Positions 1-7,129 of a DNA stretch of 64,000 nucleotides are shown one piece after another; the first letter of the stretch is position 1, and each line of letters opens with the position of its first letter. The notes under the pieces were generated by a model, which had not been told where the DNA came from, made no database searches, and saw only the letters and a list, made by a program, of their open reading frames with translations. Made by a program: the position numbers and the translations under genes. The stretch comes from Lachnospiraceae bacterium. Lineage in GTDB: Bacteria; Bacillota; Clostridia; Lachnospirales; Lachnospiraceae. The DNA is taken from NCBI GenBank assembly GCA_900769115.1, contig CAAGFJ010000102.1:1-64000 (forward strand). The letters run 5' to 3'.

Positions 1-1
1 G

Positions 2-361
2 GTAAACGATGACAAGCCACTTCTTCGTATCACAGACTCCGGAGTGACCGCTTATGGCACACCCTGGGATGGCAAGCACAGACTCAGCACGAATATCGCA
101 GTACCGCTAAAGGGCATCTGCATACTGACAAGAGATACCACAAATCATATCGAACCGGCAGAGCCGTATGCCGCATATCCGATGATTGTCCAGCAGACGA
201 ACCGCAGTCTGTCGGCAGGCGGAATGAAGCAGACACTGTCCCTCATAGACCATATGCTTAATGTAATGCCGGTCTACCGGCTTGGCTGCAACATGAATAT
301 CGAGGCTGCAAGGGTGGCTTATGAAGGAATGAATAGACTTAAGAAACAGGAGGAATCATAG
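2..361 (+). CDS. HPr kinase-like protein, C-terminal part (5' end outside window)
   Basis: The reading frame is open from the first bases and ends at 361, so only about the last 119 residues are visible. The stretch AYGTPWDGKHRLSTN followed by VPLKGICIL resembles the C-terminal half of HprK-like kinases found in RiPP clusters (for example the paeninodin kinase), where a GTPW segment precedes a hydrophobic strand. The P-loop expected in this family would lie upstream of the window and cannot be checked. It is followed directly, with a 0-nt gap, by a PqqD-like gene and an S24/S26 peptidase gene. In lasso-peptide clusters such kinases phosphorylate the precursor C-terminus; that role here is inference. 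An alternative is a PEP-carboxykinase-fold protein without kinase activity. Confidence 0.7.
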   Translation, partial: VNDDKPLLRITDSGVTAYGTPWDGKHRLSTNIAVPLKGICILTRDTTNHIEPAEPYAAYPMIVQQTNRSLSAGGMKQTLSLIDHMLNVMPVYRLGCNMNIEAARVAYEGMNRLKKQEES

Positions 362-619
362 ATGAGATTAAAAGATACATTTATCACACACGACAGCGAT
401 GGAGAGCAGGTACTAATTGATGTAACCAGCTCCTTTGCCGGACTTGTCAGAAGCAACAAGTCAGCGGCTTTTATTGTGGAGTGCCTGAAAACAGATACTA
501 CCAAAGAGCAGATTGTTGAGGCAATGTATGAAAAGTACGATGCTCCGAAGGATGTGCTGCAACAGGATGTGGAGTCGATTGTGGAGAAGCTTCGTGGCAT
601 TGGAGCGATAGAGGAATGA
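362..619 (+). CDS. PqqD family peptide-binding protein
   Basis: The 85-residue protein has the length and pattern of PqqD/RRE domains: an N-terminal beta hairpin (VLIDVTSSFAGLV), a hydrophobic helix (SAAFIVECLK) and a C-terminal helix ending LRGIGAIEE. Members of this family bind the leader of a ribosomally made precursor peptide and deliver it to modifying enzymes. The gene starts one base after the stop of the kinase-like gene and its stop overlaps the ATG of the peptidase gene (ATGA), so the three are translationally coupled. No precursor peptide gene was found in the window; it would have to lie upstream or elsewhere. Confidence 0.85.
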   Translation: MRLKDTFITHDSDGEQVLIDVTSSFAGLVRSNKSAAFIVECLKTDTTKEQIVEAMYEKYDAPKDVLQQDVESIVEKLRGIGAIEE

Positions 620-1065
620 CCAGATTATCTTATGAGGAATATCTACGGAAATATCATACTCTCACATACAAAAATGTAGGAGTGAGTATGTTGCCGCTGT
701 TAAAGCAGGGACGGGATTCTTTTACGGTGCGTGAGGTGAGACAGGGCGAAAGCTGTAAGTTATGGGATGTCGTGTTGTATAAAAGAGGCACAGACCAGTA
801 TGTGCTTCACAGAATTATCAAGATATATGATGATTCCTATGATATCCTTGGTGATAACTGCATCGGGATAGAGCGCGGAATCCCAAAGACAGATGTTCTT
901 GGTGTGATGACAGATTTTACCCACAAAGGGAAGCAGTGTAAGACCGATGACATGGGATACCGATTGTATGTGTGGCTGTGGTGCAGACCATATAAACTGC
1001 GGATATTTTTAAAGACGATCAGAATGAGATTGCAATCTGTTTTGAGAAAAAAGAGAGAAAAATGA
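616..1065 (+). CDS. S24/S26 family peptidase-like protein
   Basis: A 149-residue protein with the signal-peptidase fold signature. GVSMLPLLKQG contains the expected nucleophile Ser (SMLP). DVVLYKRGTDQYVLHRI corresponds to the box around the general base, but a His (HRI) sits where bacterial type I signal peptidases carry Lys, as in SipW and ER-type enzymes. IGDNCIG-like residues (LGDNCIGIERG) match the GDN box. There is no N-terminal transmembrane anchor; the C-terminus is basic with a hydrophobic patch. Its overlap with the PqqD gene suggests leader removal or maturation of the cluster product, an inference from context. Confidence 0.8.
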   Translation: MTRLSYEEYLRKYHTLTYKNVGVSMLPLLKQGRDSFTVREVRQGESCKLWDVVLYKRGTDQYVLHRIIKIYDDSYDILGDNCIGIERGIPKTDVLGVMTDFTHKGKQCKTDDMGYRLYVWLWCRPYKLRIFLKTIRMRLQSVLRKKREK

Positions 1066-1094
1066 ATCGAAGTTGGTGTGATTATTTATGAGAA

Positions 1095-1119
1095 AGACTA
1101 ACCCGATTTGGATTAGTCT
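1095..1119 (+). terminator. Putative terminator after the peptidase gene
   Basis: AGACTAA at 1095-1101 pairs with TTAGTCT at 1113-1119, with two further C-G pairs possible inside. The T content that follows is poor, so this is a modest candidate for the end of the upstream transcript. Confidence 0.4.
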
Positions 1120-1220
1120 CTTAAGTGGTTTATTGGAGAGCGTATAATTGCATCTTTATCAGCAAGCTCTGCGTCTTTGTCAGCAAGTGCTGCTTTCCGT
1201 TCTTTTATCGTGTAACTATT
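1116..1220 (-). pseudogene. Remnant of an Rpn-type (PD-(D/E)XK) nuclease gene tail
   Basis: On the minus strand 35 codons are open between stops at 1221-1223 and 1113-1115. They encode KERKAALADKDAELADKDA, the A-x-x-D-K-D-A repeat that I associate with the C-terminal tails of Rpn/PD-(D/E)XK transposase-like proteins in Lachnospiraceae. There is no start codon and no catalytic domain, so this is a fossil. It lies exactly where the RiPP cassette is interrupted. Confidence 0.45.
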
Positions 1221-1299
1221 TCAGAAAGTTATGAAAGAAAAAACATAACCTTGTAAATATTTATACAAGTTTGATTATAAATACATAAATATATATTTT

Positions 1300-1318
1300 T
1301 ATACCTGAACGGGTGTAA
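1300..1318. promoter_or_regulatory. HipB-type operator candidate O1
   Basis: TATACCTGAACGGGTGTAA. The arms TATACC and GGTGTA form an 18-bp dyad with a 6-bp centre. The same element recurs exactly at 1383-1401. It follows a possible -35 (TTGATT, 1271-1276) and -10 (TATTTT, 1294-1299), so a bound repressor would cover the transcription start. Confidence 0.6.
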
Positions 1319-1340
1319 AAATATAATGTAATGTTTGAAA

Positions 1341-1358
1341 TATACCCCAAAGGGTATA
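1341..1358. promoter_or_regulatory. HipB-type operator candidate O2
   Basis: TATACCCCAAAGGGTATA has perfect 7-base arms (TATACCC/GGGTATA). It shares the TATACC-N6-GGTRTA plan with O1 and O3 and lies 41 bp after O1 and 42 bp before O3. The E. coli HipB operator, TATCC-N8-GGATA, has the same overall 18-bp length. Confidence 0.6.
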
Positions 1359-1382
1359 ATTTATATAGAATAACCTTGCTAT

Positions 1383-1401
1383 TATACCTGAACGGGTGTA
1401 A
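1383..1401. promoter_or_regulatory. HipB-type operator candidate O3
   Basis: This is an exact copy of the 19-base O1 element, ending 30 bp upstream of the hipB start. Its position supports autoregulation of the hipBST-like operon. Confidence 0.6.
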
Positions 1402-1431
1402 TATTAAGAAAAAAAGAAATAAGGTGTTAAT

Positions 1432-1635
1432 ATGAATACGATTGCACAATTTGTGAAGAAAAACCGAAAGGCGGCAGGACTTACACAGGAGGAATTTGCG
1501 ATGCGGGCAGGATTAGGACTGCGTTTTGTAAGAGAATTAGAACAAGGAAAAGAAACTTTGCGAATGGATAAAGTGAATGAGGCACTTGCTATGTTTGATA
1601 TGCAGTTGGTGCCAGGAAGAAAGGATAATGTATAA
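1432..1635 (+). CDS. hipB: HipB-like XRE family antitoxin/repressor
   Basis: A 67-residue helix-turn-helix protein of the XRE type: AGLTQEEFAMRAGLGLRFVR gives the two HTH helices and RELEQGKETLRMDKV the characteristic third. The C-terminus (FDMQLVPGRKDNV) matches the HipB beta strand (usually ...MQLV). An AAGGTG ribosome binding site precedes the ATG. The stop TAA overlaps the ATG of the next gene, so it is coupled to hipS-like and hipT-like genes. It probably represses its own operon through the three palindromes upstream. Confidence 0.85.
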   Translation: MNTIAQFVKKNRKAAGLTQEEFAMRAGLGLRFVRELEQGKETLRMDKVNEALAMFDMQLVPGRKDNV

Positions 1636-1967
1636 TGGATAATACATTTCGAACAGCATATGTGTATGTGTGTAATGTCTTTGCAGGAACTTTATGTGAG
1701 ACGGATGAGGGATATAGCTTTTCTTATGATGAAGAGTATAGGACAAATGCAGACGCAACATGCGTGTCACTTACCCTGCCATTATCGGATAGAGAGTATA
1801 AGTCGAAGACGTTGTTTTCTTTTTTTGATGGTTTGATTCCAGAGGGATGGCTGTTAGATGTTGTCAGCCGTAATTGGAAGATTGATACAAAGGATCGGTT
1901 TGGTTTATTGTTGGTAGCGTGTAAGGATGCAATTGGAAATGTAAGTGTAAGGGAGGAGCGTATATGA
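1635..1967 (+). CDS. HipS-like protein (HipA N-terminal subdomain as a separate protein)
   Basis: A 110-residue protein equal to the N-subdomain 1 of HipA: an opening strand with G-x-L (AGTLCETDEG), FSYDEEY, SLTLPLSDREY and the conserved FFDGLIPEGWLL, then DRFGLLLVACKDAIG. It stops right after this subdomain and overlaps the kinase gene by ATGA. That arrangement, hipB then a small HipA-N protein then a kinase, is the HipBST type, in which HipS is the antitoxin. The name is given by architecture and homology to the family; function is inferred. A broken single hipA is less likely because both junctions are clean overlaps. Confidence 0.8.
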   Translation: MDNTFRTAYVYVCNVFAGTLCETDEGYSFSYDEEYRTNADATCVSLTLPLSDREYKSKTLFSFFDGLIPEGWLLDVVSRNWKIDTKDRFGLLLVACKDAIGNVSVREERI

Positions 1968-2911
1968 ATTGTCTATGCTGCGGTAAGATCTTGAAAACGG
2001 ATGATGATACAGGATGGCACAAATCATGTATTAGACGTTTTTTTTCCACAACGATGATTCCGGAGATAGAGATTGATGAGAAGATATTAGAGCAATTGGC
2101 AACAGAGAGTATTCAGAAAGGGTATACAGTTCCTGGGGTACAGAAGAAATTATCGTTGCATTTGTTTTCCGGAGAAAAGAAACCGAGATTGACGTTGGTT
2201 AATTATCCGACTGGTTATATTCTTAAACCGCAAGTTGAGCAATTTGAAGCATTACCAGAAGCAGAACAACTTGTGATGACCATGGCAGATATGGTTGGAA
2301 TTACAACGGTGCCACACGCATTATTGAAAGGAAAAGAGGATTATGCATATATCACAAAGCGTGTAGATCGTCAATTTGACGGAGATAATGTGAAAATGCT
2401 GGCTATGGAGGATTTCTGTCAGTTAGATCTTAGACTCACGCAGGATAAGTATAGAGGTTCTTATGAACGATGTGCTAAGATTATTCAGCGATATTCGAAC
2501 CGAAAAGGTTTGGATATGACAGAATTATATTTACGGGTATTGTTTTCTTTTGCGGTGGGTAATTCAGACATGCATCTTAAGAATTTTTCGTTGATTGAGA
2601 CAGAAGCGGGAAGTGGGCAATATGTGCTTTCACCGGCATATGATTTGTTGCCGGTGAATGTGATTATGCCGGAAGATAAGGAACAGTTTGCACTTCCTAT
2701 GAATGGGAAAAAGATGAATCTTAGAAGAAAAGATTTTTTGATATTTGCGGATGAATGTGGAATTAGCAGAACGTCTGCAGAGAAAATGATGAAAATGATC
2801 GTTAAGAAAAGGGATTCGTTTGTTGCAATATGCAAAACATCCTTGTTGCCGATACATTTACAGGAAAGGCTGTGTACTTTAATGGATGAAAGAATCAGAG
2901 TATTCGAATGA
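1964..2911 (+). CDS. HipT-like serine/threonine kinase toxin
   Basis: A 315-residue HipA-fold kinase. An N-terminal CLCCGK...WHKSC zinc-ribbon-like segment is followed by the Gly-rich loop region GYTVPGVQKKLSL (residues about 52-64), a nucleotide-binding Lys in YILKPQ, the catalytic loop GNSDMHLKNFSL (about 199-210) and the metal-binding SPAYDLLPV (about 223). HipT of E. coli O127 carries two regulatory Ser residues (SIS) just before the GVQ segment; here the aligned residues are TVP, so Ser autophosphorylation at those sites is not possible. HipA targets GltX and E. coli HipT targets TrpS; the target here is unknown. Confidence 0.85.
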   Translation: MNCLCCGKILKTDDDTGWHKSCIRRFFSTTMIPEIEIDEKILEQLATESIQKGYTVPGVQKKLSLHLFSGEKKPRLTLVNYPTGYILKPQVEQFEALPEAEQLVMTMADMVGITTVPHALLKGKEDYAYITKRVDRQFDGDNVKMLAMEDFCQLDLRLTQDKYRGSYERCAKIIQRYSNRKGLDMTELYLRVLFSFAVGNSDMHLKNFSLIETEAGSGQYVLSPAYDLLPVNVIMPEDKEQFALPMNGKKMNLRRKDFLIFADECGISRTSAEKMMKMIVKKRDSFVAICKTSLLPIHLQERLCTLMDERIRVFE

Positions 2912-2945
2912 TGATTTTACAAAGCTTGATTCTGTAAATGTTGCG

Positions 2946-2978
2946 TTGACAGGTTTTGGAATTATATGATATCATATG
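2946..2978 (+). promoter_or_regulatory. Promoter with palindrome upstream of the zinc-ribbon gene
   Basis: TTGACA at 2946-2951 is followed after 18 bp by TATCAT at 2970-2975. A perfect 14-bp palindrome, ATATGATATCATAT, covers 2964-2977 over the -10 region, and its half ATCATATG recurs about 18 bp downstream. The dyad is a candidate repressor site. Confidence 0.5.
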
Positions 2979-3060
2979 AGACGTGAAGTATCATATGTAA
3001 GATGCTGGATGACAAGGCATAGATAAAGTGATGCAGTGGAATAGAGGAGAGGAAGAACAT

Positions 3061-3865
3061 ATGAAAAAGGTCTGTGATTACTGCGGTGGATACATTTCTG
3101 AGACAGATGAAGTGTGTCCGAATTGCGGTGCTGTGAATGAACAGTATAAACGTGTGGGTGAGGGTGTGCCACAGACAATTGAAGAATTGAAAGCATGGTA
3201 CACAGCGCATAATCTGCCACCGGAAGAAGTGACAAGGTTCTTTATTGGCAAAGATTACAAAGAGCCGAAAGCATTTGGAATATATCAGGATGGCGAAAGG
3301 TTTATCGTCTATAAGAATAAGGCAGACGGCAGTCGTGCCATACGATATGAAGGCGGGGATGAGGCGTATGCGGTTAATGAACTGTATCTGAAATTGAAAG
3401 AGGAGATAGCAAGGCAAAAGGCACAGAATCAAGCGACCCCCCCCTGTCAATACTCCGAAAAAGAAACGGCTTATTGACAGGTTCATAGGCAATCTTGGAA
3501 CGCTGGCTGTAATTATTTTGATTTCAGTGATGGTTTTTGTAATTGCTTATTTTTCGGTTGATGCAGGCTATTATTACTATAACGACGCATATTATTACAA
3601 CTTAGATAATACCTGGTACCTCTACGATACAGATACTTCTGATTGGGGAAGGGTAGAGGTAGACAGAGAATTAGCTGAGAATGCGAAAGATTATTATGAA
3701 TCTTCCTCTTATTCGGAAGAGTATGGGGTATCTGATTTTGAAGATACGACGTATTATTCTGAGTGGGAGGCGGATCATGATGATGATGACTGGGATAGCG
3801 ATAGTAACTGGGATAGTGGCGACGACTGGGATTCCGGATCGGGTGACTGGGATAGTGACTGGTAA
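3061..3865 (+). pseudogene. Membrane-anchored zinc-ribbon protein, frameshifted at a C8 tract
   Basis: The first part (3061-3477) starts at an ATG behind GGAGAGGAAG and encodes a zinc ribbon (CDYCGG...CPNCG) and a soluble domain. At 3437-3444 there are eight C; removing one joins the frame to KKKRLIDRFIGNLGTLAVII and a hydrophobic membrane segment, then a Tyr-rich stretch and an acidic Asp/Trp tail ending DWDSDW at 3865. As written, translation stops at 3477 and loses the membrane anchor. The tract could be a phase-variable switch, a mutation or a sequencing error. I do not recognise a function; similar zinc-ribbon/TM/DW-tail proteins occur in Lachnospiraceae. Confidence 0.75.
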
Positions 3866-3907
3866 ATCGTTATATCTGGTTGAGAATCAGTAATATATAT
3901 CATATTG

Positions 3908-3931
3908 GACGGACGCTTTTGGGTGTCCGTC
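3908..3931 (+). terminator. Intrinsic terminator after the zinc-ribbon gene
   Basis: GACGGACGC (3908-3916) pairs with the complementary run ending at 3931 (nine pairs, one G-T), loop TTTTGG, followed by TTGATTTCTT. It separates the inserted block from the ABC transporter gene. Confidence 0.75.
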
Positions 3932-4031
3932 TTGATTTCTTATATGAGAGAAACATTTTATTAAAGGTAGTTGACAGAGAAATAATTTAGTTTGATAAAG
4001 AATGAAGACAGGAATATATAAGGGGAAAGAT

Positions 4032-5771
4032 ATGCAGAAGAACGACGCACTTACATGGCTTAGGCAGGAGACAAAGAAATACCGCTCATTTGTTATACTT
4101 TTAACAGTGTTAGAGATCTTTGTAAGTGGACTGGGTGTCTGCTATGCTCTTGTGATGAAGCAGATGGTTGACCGGACGGTGGCAAAGGATGGTCAGGGCT
4201 TTATGATGGGAATGATCGGGTTTTCATTACTTGTGCTAAGCCAGTTGATAATCCGCATTATTACCCGGCAGGTTTCGGAATATACCAGAAGTGGTATGGA
4301 GAATACATTGAAAAGGAATCTGTTCGCTTCCCTTCTGAAAAAGGATTATGGAAGTGTCAGTGCTATACATTCAGAGGAATGGATGAACCGGCTGACATCG
4401 GATACGGTCATTTGTGCGGGAGGTGTGACGGATATTATACCGGGATTTTTGGGGATGACGATTCGTCTGGTGGGTTCTCTTGCTCTGATCTTCTGGCTGC
4501 AACCGGGACTTTCATTTATTATGATTCCGGGTGGAATTGCCTTTTTGATCATTACGGTTCTGCTTCGTAAGCCAATCAAACGATTCCATAAGGATGTGCA
4601 GGAAAAAGATGGTCAGGTCCGGGTGTATCTGCAGGAGAGGATTAGCAGTCAGCTTGTTGTTCGTACGTTTGGAGCAGAGGATATCGCAGTGGAAGAGGCG
4701 GAAGATACCATGAGACGCCACAGAACTTCCCGTATGAAGAAGGCATGGATATCGAATGTGTGTAACAGTGGATTCAGTCTTGCAATCAACGGAATGTATC
4801 TGGTGGGAATTGGTTATTGCGGATATGGGATCATTCATGGTGTCGTCTCCTTTGGTACGCTGACAGCCATCATTCAGTTGATCGGGCAACTGCAGTCACC
4901 ACTTGCCAGCTTAGGCGGCTATGTACCAAGATATTACACGACCCTTGCCAGTGCAGAACGGCTAATGGAGGTGGAACAGTATGAGGATGTTGACGTGGCA
5001 AACCTTCGTGGTAAGGATGAAGTTAAGGCATTATATGAGAATCAGATCAAAGAAATAGTTTTTGATCATGTTACTTTTGGCTATACAAAGGAGAAAAAAC
5101 ATGGGAAAGAAGACAGTGTTCCTGTAGGGATACATAATGATGTGTTAGCAGATATCTCATTTTCTATATCAAAGGGGGATTATGTGGCAGTAACCGGAAC
5201 CTCCGGCTGTGGCAAATCCACGATGCTGAAGCTTCTCATGGGCATATACAGACCACAGGAAGGCGCTATAACGGTTGCCTTGCGCGATGGTACAGGTATT
5301 GCGATAGAAGATATGAGAAGATTGTTTGCGTATGTACCACAGGGGAATTTCTTAATGGGAGGAAGCATTCGGGATGTGATTACACTTGGAACATATTCCC
5401 GGATGGAGAGCAACCATATGGATGTGGATGCTCAATTAGACAAAGCAATCCGGCTCGCTTGTGCGGACTTTGTATATGAACTGCCACTACAGCTTGATAC
5501 GATGTTAGGAGAGAAAGGGGCGGGACTTTCGGAGGGGCAGATGCAGCGGATTGCCATTGCAAGAGCGTTGTATGCCGATTGTCCGGTGTTGATTCTGGAT
5601 GAATCAACCAGTGCATTAGATGAGCAGACGGAGGAACGTCTTCTTCATAACCTGAGGGAGCTGACGGATAAGGCGGTGTTAGTCGTAACGCATAGACCGA
5701 AGGCACGTTCTATCTGTAACAGACAGATTCATTTTGAGGAAGGGAACGGTGTACAGACCGGATTGTGTTGA
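4032..5771 (+). CDS. ABC transporter, fused membrane and ATPase domains (peptide exporter type)
   Basis: A 579-residue half-transporter: about six membrane helices in residues 20-290, then an ATPase with Walker A GTSGCGKST (about 388), signature LSEGQMQR (about 498, Glu replacing the usual first Gly), Walker B CPVLILDEST and H-loop VVTHRP. An ATG at 4002 is in frame, but 4032 has the better ribosome binding site (AGGGGAAAG). There is no C39 peptidase domain, so leader removal would need a separate enzyme such as the S24/S26 protein upstream. Context suggests export of the product of the RiPP-like cassette, in line with the D protein of lasso clusters. Confidence 0.88.
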   Translation: MQKNDALTWLRQETKKYRSFVILLTVLEIFVSGLGVCYALVMKQMVDRTVAKDGQGFMMGMIGFSLLVLSQLIIRIITRQVSEYTRSGMENTLKRNLFASLLKKDYGSVSAIHSEEWMNRLTSDTVICAGGVTDIIPGFLGMTIRLVGSLALIFWLQPGLSFIMIPGGIAFLIITVLLRKPIKRFHKDVQEKDGQVRVYLQERISSQLVVRTFGAEDIAVEEAEDTMRRHRTSRMKKAWISNVCNSGFSLAINGMYLVGIGYCGYGIIHGVVSFGTLTAIIQLIGQLQSPLASLGGYVPRYYTTLASAERLMEVEQYEDVDVANLRGKDEVKALYENQIKEIVFDHVTFGYTKEKKHGKEDSVPVGIHNDVLADISFSISKGDYVAVTGTSGCGKSTMLKLLMGIYRPQEGAITVALRDGTGIAIEDMRRLFAYVPQGNFLMGGSIRDVITLGTYSRMESNHMDVDAQLDKAIRLACADFVYELPLQLDTMLGEKGAGLSEGQMQRIAIARALYADCPVLILDESTSALDEQTEERLLHNLRELTDKAVLVVTHRPKARSICNRQIHFEEGNGVQTGLC

Positions 5772-5806
5772 CATGAGAGATAGGACAGAGAAAGGAATCA
5801 GAGTAT

Positions 5807-7036
5807 ATGAGTCATGATGAATACCAGATGGGAGAAGAGAATCGTTGGAACATCTTATGTGATCTGATGTATCTGCTTGGCTGTGGAGTGAATCAAAGAG
5901 AACCGAGACAGGACATGATTAGCAGATATGCGGTCAATGAGGATGAAATGCGGTTATTATATCAGCTAAGCCGGGCTCATTTTGTCGATGCACTTACCGG
6001 CACAGTATTAAAACAGGCAGGGGTTGTTCTGCCATTTGTCTGGGAACAGAGCATTGCCAAAGCTATCCGGAAAGAGATTCTTTTTGATGCAGAACGTGCA
6101 AAGATATTTGCTTTTATGGAGCAAAATGGAGTCTGGTATCTGCCACTAAAGGGAATTATTCTGAAGGATTACTACCCGGCAATTGGTATGCGGCAGATGT
6201 CGGATCATGATATATTATTTGATGAAACATATGCAGATAGGATACGGGATCATATGGTATCGCTTGGTTACCGGGTTGAATCTTTCGGTCAGGGCAATCA
6301 TGATGTGTACGAAAAGGAGCCGGTCTATAACTTTGAGATGCACCGCAGGCTTTATGGTGCCTCACATGACAACAACTGGGAACGCTATTACCGGGATATC
6401 AAAAGCCGCCTTTTATTGAATGACGGCAGCTCCTACGGATATCATATGAGAGCGGAAGATTTCTATATCTATATTATTTGTCATGGCTATAAGCATTATC
6501 AGGGAAGTGGTACAGGAGTCCGTACACTGCTTGATTATTACGTGTATCTAAACAGGATGCAGCAGAATATGGATTTTGTTTACATTGAAGAAGAATGCGC
6601 AAAGCTTGGCCTGGCTGACTTTGAAAAGAGGAACCGGAAGTTGTGCCGGAAGGCATTTGGAAGTGATACATACGAAGCTGTAACAGCAGATATGACCGGG
6701 GGTAATTCAGAGAAGAATATCCGGACACTGTTATCGGTAGAGGAATGGGAGATGCTGCAATATTATCTGACCTCCGGTGTGTACGGAACATTTGACCGGA
6801 TGGTGGAAAATGGCATGAAAAAGCATATCAATAAGGATGGCAGTGTGTCGAAGGTACGATATGTATGGCGACGTATCTTTCCGGGAAAAGAAGTATATCA
6901 GTACTACCCATTTTTTAACAAATATAAGATATTTCTGCCGGTATTCTGGATATATCGTTTGTTCCGGGCAGTCTTTCAGAAGGAGCGCAGGGAGAAAATA
7001 CGGCGTGAGATAGTTACAGTAAAGCGTGTAAAATAG
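5807..7036 (+). CDS. Nucleotidyltransferase family protein (NTP_transf_5)
   Basis: The 409-residue protein carries the motif LPLKGIILKDYYP-AIGMRQMSDHDILF (residues about 112-139), the G-x-R-x-M-x-D-x-D nucleotidyltransferase core typical of PF14907. Such proteins are common in lasso-peptide and related RiPP clusters, including paeninodin-type ones where they sit with an HPrK-like kinase; their substrate is generally not known. The gene follows the ABC transporter by 35 nt in the same direction. The C-terminal part is rich in basic and aromatic residues without a recognised motif. Confidence 0.85.
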   Translation: MSHDEYQMGEENRWNILCDLMYLLGCGVNQREPRQDMISRYAVNEDEMRLLYQLSRAHFVDALTGTVLKQAGVVLPFVWEQSIAKAIRKEILFDAERAKIFAFMEQNGVWYLPLKGIILKDYYPAIGMRQMSDHDILFDETYADRIRDHMVSLGYRVESFGQGNHDVYEKEPVYNFEMHRRLYGASHDNNWERYYRDIKSRLLLNDGSSYGYHMRAEDFYIYIICHGYKHYQGSGTGVRTLLDYYVYLNRMQQNMDFVYIEEECAKLGLADFEKRNRKLCRKAFGSDTYEAVTADMTGGNSEKNIRTLLSVEEWEMLQYYLTSGVYGTFDRMVENGMKKHINKDGSVSKVRYVWRRIFPGKEVYQYYPFFNKYKIFLPVFWIYRLFRAVFQKERREKIRREIVTVKRVK

Positions 7037-7060
7037 AATCAGAATAAAAATGGATGCTTC

Positions 7061-7084
7061 GGGCACTTGATTTTTCAAGTGCCC
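7061..7084 (+). terminator. Hairpin terminator between the accessory cassette and coaBC
   Basis: GGGCACTTGA (7061-7070) pairs perfectly with TCAAGTGCCC (7075-7084) around a TTTT loop. The downstream T tract is weak (CGTTGTATAGTTT). It marks the right border of the accessory region. Confidence 0.55.
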
Positions 7085-7129
7085 CGTTGTATAGTTTACG
7101 AAGATAGATTAATTGACCGGAGGAAGAAG

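Larger units (their letters stand above)
1066..1431. other. 366-bp gene-free interval between the peptidase gene and hipB
   Basis: It holds a possible terminator (1095-1119), the nuclease remnant (1116-1220), then a very AT-rich stretch (about 1240-1430) with three operator-like palindromes. No convincing open reading frame or RNA gene was seen; the minus-strand frame through the AT-rich part is low complexity. Confidence 0.7.

Noticed and set aside
1261..1449. Minus-strand open frame before hipB
   Set aside because: Low-complexity AT-rich translation, runs through the operator palindromes, no ribosome binding site.
1635..2911. A single hipA gene broken by a frameshift
   Set aside because: Both gene junctions are clean start/stop overlaps, the split falls between the known N-subdomain and kinase, and the set matches the HipBST plan.
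7067..7129. Longer CoaBC starting at 7067
   Set aside because: The added residues are encoded by the terminator hairpin and lack a ribosome binding site; GGAGGAAG supports 7130.
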